Source: Sphingomonas sanxanigenens
GTDB taxonomy: Bacteria; Pseudomonadota; Alphaproteobacteria; Sphingomonadales; Sphingomonadaceae
Assembly (NCBI GenBank): GCA_003240855.1
Contig: QFNN01000047.1
Coordinates: 1-20,641 of the forward strand
Reading direction: 5' to 3'
Length of the DNA: 20,641 nucleotides
Shown here: in pieces, positions 7,748 to 14,253 of the stretch
Position numbering within the stretch: the stretch's first letter is position 1
Layout of the letters: each line of letters opens with the position of its first letter
Made by a program: the position numbers and the translations under genes
The notes under the pieces: model-generated
What the model was told of the DNA's origin: nothing
The model's input: the letters and a program-made list of their open reading frames with translations, nothing else
The model's database searches: none

Positions 7748-8383
7748 TCAGCATTTGAACAGGCGCGCCGCCGTTTCCTCGCACAGCGCGATGCAGCGCT
7801 CTTTTGGCGTCCGTTCCTCCGAGAGATAGAACTCGATCCACAATCCATCGAGCACCGCCGAGAGAATCGCGACTGAATCGGCCAGCGGCGGCGCACTTTC
7901 GCTGCGCGGAATCCGGCTCGCGATCCGATCCATCAAGGCCCGCTGGCGTTCGTTGAAGCTGGCGCTGACTGCGGCAAAATCTTCGCGACTGCGCACCAAC
8001 TGCCAAAAGACCATCCACGCGCCGATCACGTCGGGGCTCGCCCACTGCTTCGAGAAGGCGGCGCTGAAGAAGCGCGTGAGCGCGGCGCCCGGATCATCGT
8101 CGATCTCGCCGATTTCAGCTTCCAGATGCGTAATCAGTTGTTCGCACAGCAGCTCGTAGGTCTCGAGCAGCAGATTGTCCGGATTACGGAAATAGTGGCG
8201 CAGCAAGCCGTGCGACACGCCGGCCTGGCGGCAAATCTCGCGCCCGGTCGTTCCCTTCGGCCCCAGCCGGGCGAGGCAGCTCACCGTCACCGCCAGCAGA
8301 TCCTGCCGCCGTTCCAGCGGCGGCTGGCGCTTGGCCCGCGCCCGTTTTGGACGATCCCTGGCCGCGATATCGGTTTCAATCAT
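7748..8383 (-). CDS. TetR/AcrR-family regulator, BetI-like
   Basis: The 211-residue protein has a basic N-terminal tail and a TetR-type helix-turn-helix at about residues 25-70 (GTTGREICRQAGVSHGLLRH, then YFRNPDNLL). The ligand domain has features shared with BetI, the choline-responsive repressor: GAWMVFWQL near 121-129 and VLDGLWIEFYLS near 177-188. BetI-type proteins repress choline/betaine genes and release DNA when ligand binds, which fits a cluster with N-demethylation genes, but the ligand here is not known. The gene is third in the FAD2-permease-TetR transcript, 39 bp behind the permease, and lies immediately upstream of Rieske 1 on the same strand. It is the leading candidate to bind the repeated element at 751-782, 7691-7715 and 11536-11557, and to regulate its own operon through the divergent region. 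Confidence 0.92.
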   Translation of the reverse strand: MIETDIAARDRPKRARAKRQPPLERRQDLLAVTVSCLARLGPKGTTGREICRQAGVSHGLLRHYFRNPDNLLLETYELLCEQLITHLEAEIGEIDDDPGAALTRFFSAAFSKQWASPDVIGAWMVFWQLVRSREDFAAVSASFNERQRALMDRIASRIPRSESAPPLADSVAILSAVLDGLWIEFYLSEERTPKERCIALCEETAARLFKC

Positions 8384-8389
8384 TGCTCA

Positions 8390-8406
8390 CCCCTGGGCGA
8401 CAGGGG
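8390..8406 (-). other. Hairpin overlapping the ribosome-binding site of the TetR gene
   Basis: CCCCTG (8390-8395) and CAGGGG (8401-8406) form a perfect 6-bp stem with a 5-nt loop. In the minus-strand transcript the second arm contains the AGGGG Shine-Dalgarno core, 7 bases before the TetR start codon. A folded hairpin would hide it. There is no T-run, so termination is unlikely; a damping effect on regulator translation is possible. Confidence 0.4.
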
Positions 8407-8422
8407 CTCGATTGCCCCGGCG

Positions 8423-9868
8423 CTAGTCCATAGCGCAGATAGGCGCAGCGTCCTCATTGGGGAAGTCGGCGGCGCGCCGGGCGCTCCTGCGGCCGAAATA
8501 ATAGACGAGCGCTCCCGTCCCCAGCAGGATCGCGGTCATGCCGATGATCTTGACGATGGCGAGCAGCTTGTTCGCCTCGTCAGGCGCGGGAAACGCCGCC
8601 AGAACGAGCGCGACGAGCGTCGTCGCCAGCCCGACGCAGGCGACGGCGATCGAAGTCGCCCTGCCGCCGGGCAGGCGCGTGACCTCCGCGCCCGCCGGCT
8701 CGCGCTGGAGGCGGATGACCGAGAGGAAGATGCCGGCAAAGGGCAGGAACGCCGCGATGATCCCCATGCTGACCAGCACGTCATAGGCGCCTTTCACGCC
8801 CGTTCCCGCCTGCCCCAATATACAGAACAGCGCGCCAAGCCCGCCCTGCAGCAGCAACGCGACATATGGCGTGCCGTAACGCGGATGCACGCGCGCAAAG
8901 ACCGGGGGCAACATGCGATCGATCCCCACCGAGAAGGGAATCCGCGCGCAGGATGACAGGAAGCCGCTGGCGGCGCCCAGATTGCCGACGGTGATGAGCA
9001 AGGCGATGGGAACGACGATCCAGCCGATTCCCAGCCTGTCAGCCGCCACTGCGCCCGCCTGGATCAGCCCCTGAAGGCTGTTCACCTCAGACGACGGCAT
9101 CACCACCAGCACCGCCAGCGTGCCCAATATATAACAGAGAACGATCATCACGCCTGCGATCGGCAAGGCGCGCGGGATCGTGCGCCTCGGATCCCTGATC
9201 TCCCCGCTCATGAACGATGCGGTCTCGGCGCCCGACAGCGCAAAGGCGATCGAAGCCCAGAAAATCATGTGCTGGATGTCGAAATTGGGCACCATGGCCG
9301 CAGCCGAAAACTGCGTCACCGAGCCGAACCGGCTCCACACAAGCGTCGCCAGCGCCACCACGACAAGCACGGGCAGCCACATGCCGACCGCGCCGATATT
9401 GTGCATCCACTTGCCAAAGCGCAGCCCGACAATGTTGAGCCAGGTGATGAAGGCGAGCGCGATCAGCGAGAAGCCGACGAAGAAGGCGGCGCTGTTGTGA
9501 AGGTGGAGCAGCTTGTCGCCGCCGATGAACAGCGCGTTGCCCGCATCGAAATAGAACACCGCCGGAAAATAAGGCAGGTTGGAGGTGAAATAGCTCCACC
9601 CCGCCATGAAGCCGACGAACGGCCCGAACGCCTGCTTCGTCCAGATATAAAGGCCGCCTTCCTGCGGATAGCGGGACGACAGCTCGACGATGGCCAGCAC
9701 CAGCGGCAGGTAGAAGCCCAGCAGCGCGCCGATCCACACGAAGATCGCGCTCGGCCCCATCGCCGCCGCAGTGGCGATCCAGCGAAGGCTGACGCCGGTC
9801 ACGATGTAGAAAAGCGCGAGGTCCGCGACGCCCATGACCTTGGGCGGATTGTGTGCGCCGCCCGCCAT
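8423..9868 (-). CDS. APC-superfamily amino acid/amine permease
   Basis: The 481-residue protein is highly hydrophobic, with about 12 membrane segments and short loops. The start region LALFYIVTGVSLRWI, the conserved EGGLYIW (70-76) and the loop through FGPFVGFMAGW are typical of the amino acid-polyamine-organocation superfamily. Members of this group are sodium- or proton-coupled importers or exchangers of amino acids and amines in the inner membrane. ATG 9868 shares one base with the TGA of the preceding FAD oxidoreductase (TGATG), so translation is probably coupled. The choice of an APC carrier, rather than a BCCT or ABC betaine transporter, suggests the imported compound looks like an amino acid or amine. 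Specificity cannot be read from the sequence. Confidence 0.93.
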   Translation of the reverse strand: MAGGAHNPPKVMGVADLALFYIVTGVSLRWIATAAAMGPSAIFVWIGALLGFYLPLVLAIVELSSRYPQEGGLYIWTKQAFGPFVGFMAGWSYFTSNLPYFPAVFYFDAGNALFIGGDKLLHLHNSAAFFVGFSLIALAFITWLNIVGLRFGKWMHNIGAVGMWLPVLVVVALATLVWSRFGSVTQFSAAAMVPNFDIQHMIFWASIAFALSGAETASFMSGEIRDPRRTIPRALPIAGVMIVLCYILGTLAVLVVMPSSEVNSLQGLIQAGAVAADRLGIGWIVVPIALLITVGNLGAASGFLSSCARIPFSVGIDRMLPPVFARVHPRYGTPYVALLLQGGLGALFCILGQAGTGVKGAYDVLVSMGIIAAFLPFAGIFLSVIRLQREPAGAEVTRLPGGRATSIAVACVGLATTLVALVLAAFPAPDEANKLLAIVKIIGMTAILLGTGALVYYFGRRSARRAADFPNEDAAPICAMD

Positions 9869-11481
9869 CAGGCCGCTCGCCGACGCCTGGCGTCGCGCAG
9901 AAGCTGCATCGCCGCATTATGCCCCGGCGCTCCGGTCACGCCTCCGCCGGGGTGCGCGCCGGCGCCGCAAAGATAAAGCCCCTCCACGGGCATGCGATAT
10001 TGCGACCAGCGCGGCACCGGCCGCATCGAAAAGAGCGCGCCGGGATGAAGATCTCCGTGGAAGATATTTCCCTCCGTCAGCCCGTAGGTCCGCTCAAGAT
10101 CGAGCGGCGTCAGCACCGTCCTGCCGATGATCTTTTCGGGCAGATCCGGCATATGACGCGTGATCTGGCGGATGATCGAATCGGCGAAGGCCTCGCGACG
10201 ATCATCCCATGTGCCTTCGCGCAGATGATAGGGCACGAACTGAATGAAACAGGTCATCATATGATGGCCCGGGGGGCAGAGGCTATCGTCAACCAGGCTG
10301 GGGATGACGCAGTCGATCCACAAATGCTCGGGAATGTCGCCGAAACGGGCGATGTCGGCGCAGCGCTGCGCGCCTTCCAGCGTCGGCGCGATCGACAGCA
10401 ACGAGCGCTCGAGCGGCCCGGCGTCCCCGCCGCGCCCGATCACCGTGGGTTCGCCGGACAGCGCCAGGTTGAGCTTGGCCGCCGGTCCGCTCATCTTGAT
10501 CGCCGCGATGTCGCGCCGGAAATCCTCCGGCAGGTGCCGGCGATCGACGAGCTTCAGGAAGGTCCGCTTGGGATCGGCGTTGGAGAGGACCGCATCGGCG
10601 GTGAAGCGCCGCCCGTCGGCCAGCGTCACGCCCCTGGCCCGGCCGCGATCGACATCGATGCGCGCAACCGGCGCATCGGTGAGTATCTCGGCCCCGAAGC
10701 CGCGCGCGGCGGCCGCGATGGCGGCGCTGATCGATCCCATCCCACCCATGACATGGCCGTTGAAGCCCTGGATGCTGTGATCGCCGCCTGACAGCAGGTG
10801 GAAGAGCATGCCCACGGCCGATCCGGGTTCATACGGCCCGCCATGTTTGCCATAGACGCTGTTGGCGAGGATCATCCGCTTGGTTTCCTCGGCCTCGAAA
10901 TGCCGGTCGAGGAAGTCGCCCAGCGATCCGGTGAGAAAGGTCACCATCTCGCCCATCTCGCCGCCGCTGATCTTGCGGAAGCGTCTGGCGATGCGCAACC
11001 CCTCGCGCAGCTTGTCAAAGCCCTTTGCCGCAAGATCGGGCGGAGGCTGGAGGAAGAAGGGCTGGAGATAGGCGGCCAGCGCCTTGAGCTTGCGATCGAC
11101 CTCGAGGAACGCCGCGCCGTCATTTTTGGAGAAGCGGCCAATCTCCTCGGCGGTGCGCTGCGGATCGGACCACCAGCGGATGATGCGCCCGTCGCCCAGC
11201 GGCACCGTCAGGATCGGATCGCAGGCGACCATTTTCAGCCCATGCGAACCAAGGTCGAGATCGCGAATGACCGTCGGCATCAGCATCGAGGCGATGTAGG
11301 AGGTGAAGGAAACGCGATGTCCCGGAATCACCTCCTCGGTCACGCATGCGCCGCCGACGATCGCGCGCCGCTCGAGCACCAGCACCGATCGCCCGGCGCG
11401 CGCCAGATAGGCCGCCGCCGTCAGGCCGTTATGCCCGCCCCCCACCACGATCGCATCATAGTGATTCCCCTGCCCCGCCAT
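9868..11481 (-). CDS. PYROXD2-like NAD(P)/FAD-dependent oxidoreductase 2 (CrtI superfamily)
   Basis: The protein has 537 residues. The N-terminal Rossmann motif is YDAIVVGGGHNGLTAA (8-23), followed by VLERRAIVGGACVTEE. The C-terminal FAD signature CGAGAHPGGGVTGAPGHNAA matches oxidoreductase 1 almost residue for residue, while the middle is diverged, so the two are paralogues rather than a recent copy. It is the first gene of the minus-strand operon with the permease and TetR regulator and is transcribed divergently from Rieske 2. ATG 11481 has GGAG about 11 bp upstream, a rather long spacing. The reaction is unknown for this branch. The position suggests oxidation of an amine or intermediate handled by the neighbouring oxygenase. 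Confidence 0.91.
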   Translation of the reverse strand: MAGQGNHYDAIVVGGGHNGLTAAAYLARAGRSVLVLERRAIVGGACVTEEVIPGHRVSFTSYIASMLMPTVIRDLDLGSHGLKMVACDPILTVPLGDGRIIRWWSDPQRTAEEIGRFSKNDGAAFLEVDRKLKALAAYLQPFFLQPPPDLAAKGFDKLREGLRIARRFRKISGGEMGEMVTFLTGSLGDFLDRHFEAEETKRMILANSVYGKHGGPYEPGSAVGMLFHLLSGGDHSIQGFNGHVMGGMGSISAAIAAAARGFGAEILTDAPVARIDVDRGRARGVTLADGRRFTADAVLSNADPKRTFLKLVDRRHLPEDFRRDIAAIKMSGPAAKLNLALSGEPTVIGRGGDAGPLERSLLSIAPTLEGAQRCADIARFGDIPEHLWIDCVIPSLVDDSLCPPGHHMMTCFIQFVPYHLREGTWDDRREAFADSIIRQITRHMPDLPEKIIGRTVLTPLDLERTYGLTEGNIFHGDLHPGALFSMRPVPRWSQYRMPVEGLYLCGAGAHPGGGVTGAPGHNAAMQLLRDARRRRAA

Positions 11482-11579
11482 GCGATCATCCGCTCCGTCA
11501 TAAACGCGTCACGACATGGCTTGCCCCAAAGCATCTTATGAGGCAAGTGTCTAATAACGACATCGGGGACTCGACGATA
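11482..11579. promoter_or_regulatory. Divergent promoter region with 22-bp dyad operator (Rieske 2-sox / FAD2-permease-TetR)
   Basis: This 98-bp gap separates two divergent operons. A dyad centred at 11546.5 has outer arms TTAT (11536-11539) and ATAA (11554-11557), and 8 of 11 positions are complementary (pattern TTATnAGnCAnnTGnCTnATAA). It has the same 22-bp length as the core of the CocE-upstream element; both begin TTATGAG and contain TGTCYAATAA. The following GACATCGGG also occurs before Rieske 1. One protein bound here could control both operons, including the TetR gene. I could not identify confident -35/-10 hexamers in either direction. Confidence 0.65.
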
Positions 11580-12716
11580 ATGACTGAGCCAAAGGGCAAT
11601 GCTGCGATGGAACGCTCGCTCGACAGCGCGGCCTATCTGACGCCCGAGGCCTTTGCGCGCGACAAGCAGACGATCTTCACACGTGAGTGGTTCTGCGCCG
11701 CCCGCGAGGAAGAACTGCCCGAGCCCGGCGACCACCTCGTCCTCGACGTCGCCGGCGAGAATATATTGCTGGTCCGCGCGCGCGACGGCGCGCTCCATGC
11801 CCATTACAATGTCTGCCGCCATCGCGGCGCGCGCATGTGCGACGCGGGGAACGACGCGCGCTGGGGCGTGAAGCTCGACGCCGGCGTCGTCGCGCGCAAC
11901 ATGATCCGCTGCCCCTATCATAGCTGGTCCTATGCGCTGGACGGCCGGCTGCTCGCCGCGCCGCACCTGCAGGACGCGCCCGGCTTCAACAAGGCGGACT
12001 ATTCGCTTTACCCGGTCGGCGTCGCGACCTGGGGCGGCTTCATCTTCCTCAACCTGACGCCGGAAAGCGCGCCCGATTTCGAGGCGAGCCTGGGCGACGC
12101 GCCCCGCCGCCTCGGCAATTATCCGCTTGCCGACCTGCGCGCGGCGCAGACGATCCGATACGAACTGGCGGCCAACTGGAAGATCATCCTCGAAAACTAT
12201 AATGAGTGCTACCACTGCCCCGGCGTCCATCCGGAACTGTGCGAGGTGGTGCCCGCCTTCCGCGAACGCGGCGGCATCGACCTCGACTGGGAAGCCGGCA
12301 TCCCGCACCGCGCGGGCGCGGTCACCTACACCGCCACGGGCACGACCAGCCGCGCGCCCTTCCCCGGCCTGTCCGAGGAAGAGCAGGTCCGCCACAAGGG
12401 CGAGCTTCTCTATCCCAATCTGATGTTCAGCGTGTCGATGGATCACGCCGCGGCTTTCCTGCTGTGGCCCGTCGCCGCCGACCGCACGATCGTCGAGTGC
12501 CGCTTTCTCTTCCACAAGGACGAGATGGCGAATCCCGATTTCGATCCTTCCGACGCCGTCGACTTCTGGGATCTGGTCAACCGCCAGGACTGGGCGGTGT
12601 GCGAGCGCGTCCAGTCGGGCATCGCGGCCGGCGTCCACACCCATGGCTATTATTCTCCGATCGAGGATTACAGCCTCGACATCCGCCGCTATGTGGCGGA
12701 GCGCCAGGGCGGATGA
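11580..12716 (+). CDS. Rieske [2Fe-2S] oxygenase alpha subunit, glycine-betaine/carnitine-oxygenase-like (Rieske 2)
   Basis: With ATG 11580 the protein has 378 residues; an internal ATG at 11607 behind AAAGGG is an alternative start. The Rieske ligands are Cys79/His81 and Cys111/His114. The iron site is inferred as His212, His217 and Asp337. The conserved stretch NWKIILENYNECYHCPGVHP places Glu209, not Asp, at the inter-subunit electron-bridge position, as in GbcA, CntA and plant choline-monooxygenase-like enzymes that act on quaternary amines. This suggests N-demethylation or C-N cleavage of a betaine-like substrate (family knowledge plus inference). The stop codon overlaps the soxB start (ATGA), so it is coupled to the sarcosine-oxidase set, which would act on the secondary N-methyl amine left after demethylation. 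Electrons would have to come from a separate reductase; the one at 17611-18837 is a candidate. Confidence 0.93.
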   Translation: MTEPKGNAAMERSLDSAAYLTPEAFARDKQTIFTREWFCAAREEELPEPGDHLVLDVAGENILLVRARDGALHAHYNVCRHRGARMCDAGNDARWGVKLDAGVVARNMIRCPYHSWSYALDGRLLAAPHLQDAPGFNKADYSLYPVGVATWGGFIFLNLTPESAPDFEASLGDAPRRLGNYPLADLRAAQTIRYELAANWKIILENYNECYHCPGVHPELCEVVPAFRERGGIDLDWEAGIPHRAGAVTYTATGTTSRAPFPGLSEEEQVRHKGELLYPNLMFSVSMDHAAAFLLWPVAADRTIVECRFLFHKDEMANPDFDPSDAVDFWDLVNRQDWAVCERVQSGIAAGVHTHGYYSPIEDYSLDIRRYVAERQGG

Positions 12717-13972
12717 AGGGGCGCTATTCGGCGCTCGCCATCGCGCGCCACGCTCTGACCGGCAACAGGGACTGGCCGGAAGCCTGGCGGTCCCCGGAAC
12801 CGAAGCCCGCTTATGATGCGATCATCATCGGCGGCGGCGGCCATGGCCTCGCGACGGCCTATTATCTGGCCAAACGCCACGGCGTCGCCAATGTCGCGGT
12901 GCTGGAGGCGGGGTGGATCGGCGGCGGCAATACCGGGCGCAACACCACCATCGTCCGTTCCGACTATTATTACCCGCAGAGCGCCTCCTTCTTCGATCAT
13001 TCGCTCAGCCTTTACGAAAGCCTTTCGCGCGAATTGAACTTCAACATCATGTTCAGCCAGCGCGGCCAGCTTGTCGTCGCGCACACGCGGCACGAACTGG
13101 ACTTCCAGCGCCGGCTGGTCAACGCGATGGCGCTGAACGGCGTGGACGTGAAGCTGCTCGGCCGCGAGCAATGCTATCGGATCTGCCCGATCCTCAATGC
13201 GAAGCCCGATGCGCGCTATCCGATCCTTGGCGGCATGTGGCAGGGCCGCGCGGGCACGGTGCGGCACGATGCGGTCGTGTGGGGCTATGCGCGCGCCGCC
13301 GATCGGCTGGGCGTCGACATCATCCAGCAATGCGCCGTAACCGGCATCGATCGGGATCCTGCATCGGGCGCCGTGACCGGGGTGCAGACCACGCGCGGCG
13401 CGATCCGCGCCAACCGCGTCGGGGTAGCGGTCGCCGGGCATTCAAGCGTGCTCGCCGGGATGGCGGGCTTCCGCCTGCCGCTGCGCAGCTATGCGCTGCA
13501 GGCCTTCGTCACCGAACCGATGAAGCCCGTGCTCAACACCATAGCGTCCTCAAACCTGCTCGGCTGCTATGTCAGCCAGTCGGACAAAGGCGGGCTGGTG
13601 ATCGGCGGCCATGCCGACGCCTATGCGTCCTATGCCCAGCGCGGAAACCTGCCGACGATGGAAGCCGCGCTCTCGGCGCTGGTCGAACTGATCCCGTCCT
13701 TCGGTCGCGTGCGCCTGCTTCGCCAATGGGCGGGCATCGTCGACTATGCCTATGACAGTTCGCCGGTGCTCGGCAAAAGCCCCGTGCCCGGCCTCTTCCT
13801 CAACAGCGGCTGGGGCGGCGGCGGGTTCAAGGCGATCCCTGCGGGCGGCGAGACCTTCGCCCACACGATCGCGACCGGCGAGCCTCACCCGCTGATCCGT
13901 GCTTTCTCGCTCGACCGGTTCCGCGATCTCGCGCTGGTCGACGAAGCCGCCGCCGCCGGGATTTCGCACTGA
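12713..13972 (+). CDS. soxB: Sarcosine oxidase-type heterotetramer, beta subunit
   Basis: The 419-residue protein has the characteristic N-terminal leader (RYSALAIARHAL) before the FAD motif DAIIIGGGGHGLATAYYLAK (35-54) and GGGNTGRNTTIVRS, which are hallmarks of SoxB. His185 in RHDAV occupies the region where the family carries covalently bound FMN. The C-terminal GWGGGGFKAIPAGG is the matching FAD segment. In the complex this subunit oxidises the N-methyl amine to an imine and passes electrons to oxygen through FMN. ATG 12713 overlaps the Rieske 2 stop by 4 bp, and the TGA at 13970-13972 shares a base with the soxD start. The related N-methylglutamate dehydrogenase has a homologous subunit, so the true substrate could be a different N-methyl amino acid. 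Confidence 0.95.
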   Translation: MKGRYSALAIARHALTGNRDWPEAWRSPEPKPAYDAIIIGGGGHGLATAYYLAKRHGVANVAVLEAGWIGGGNTGRNTTIVRSDYYYPQSASFFDHSLSLYESLSRELNFNIMFSQRGQLVVAHTRHELDFQRRLVNAMALNGVDVKLLGREQCYRICPILNAKPDARYPILGGMWQGRAGTVRHDAVVWGYARAADRLGVDIIQQCAVTGIDRDPASGAVTGVQTTRGAIRANRVGVAVAGHSSVLAGMAGFRLPLRSYALQAFVTEPMKPVLNTIASSNLLGCYVSQSDKGGLVIGGHADAYASYAQRGNLPTMEAALSALVELIPSFGRVRLLRQWAGIVDYAYDSSPVLGKSPVPGLFLNSGWGGGGFKAIPAGGETFAHTIATGEPHPLIRAFSLDRFRDLALVDEAAAAGISH

Positions 13973-14253
13973 TGCTGTGGATCGACTGCCCCTGGTGCGG
14001 CCGCCGCGACGAGGATGAATTCGTCAATGGCGGCGACGCCCATATCGACCGGCCCGAACCGCCCGAAACCATCGCGGAAAAGGATTGGGCCGATTATCTC
14101 TTCTATCACGACAATCCCAAGGGCGTGCTCGCCGAGCGCTGGGTCCACAGCTATGGCTGCCGCCGCTGGTTCCACGCGCTGCGCGATACGGCCAGTCACC
14201 GCATCCTCGTCACCTATCGCCCCGATGCGCCCCGCCCGGACGTGACGGCATGA
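13972..14253 (+). CDS. soxD: Sarcosine oxidase-type heterotetramer, delta subunit
   Basis: This 93-residue zinc-binding subunit has Cys6 and Cys9 in CPWCG and His59 and Cys63 in HSYGCRRWF, the set of four zinc ligands known in crystallised heterotetrameric sarcosine oxidases. RWFHALRDT is the family signature. It plays a structural role at the complex interface. It starts within the soxB stop (TGATG) and its own stop overlaps the soxA start (ATGA), so the four subunits are likely made in balance. Confidence 0.95.
   Translation: MLWIDCPWCGRRDEDEFVNGGDAHIDRPEPPETIAEKDWADYLFYHDNPKGVLAERWVHSYGCRRWFHALRDTASHRILVTYRPDAPRPDVTA

Noticed and set aside
7675..7896. N-terminal extension of Rieske 1 to ATG 7896
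   Set aside because: It runs through the operator and into the TetR gene. The family-like sequence begins at ATG 7674, which has its own Shine-Dalgarno.
4895..11481. Carotenoid biosynthesis role for the two CrtI-superfamily genes
   Set aside because: Their terminal signatures are of the PYROXD2-like branch, and no crtB, crtE, crtY or similar genes are nearby.
11346..11579. N-terminal extension of Rieske 2 into the divergent gene
   Set aside because: It overlaps the start of FAD oxidoreductase 2 and the dyad operator. The sequence is Arg/Pro-rich and unlike the family.
11421..12644. 407-codon open frame on the minus strand opposite Rieske 2
   Set aside because: It overlaps a well-supported Rieske oxygenase for its whole length, has no recognisable motif and would also cover the divergent promoter.
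11580..12716. Naming Rieske 2 gbcA
   Set aside because: The motifs fit the GbcA/CntA group, but sequence alone does not separate glycine betaine from carnitine, proline betaine or other quaternary amines, and the GbcB partner is absent.
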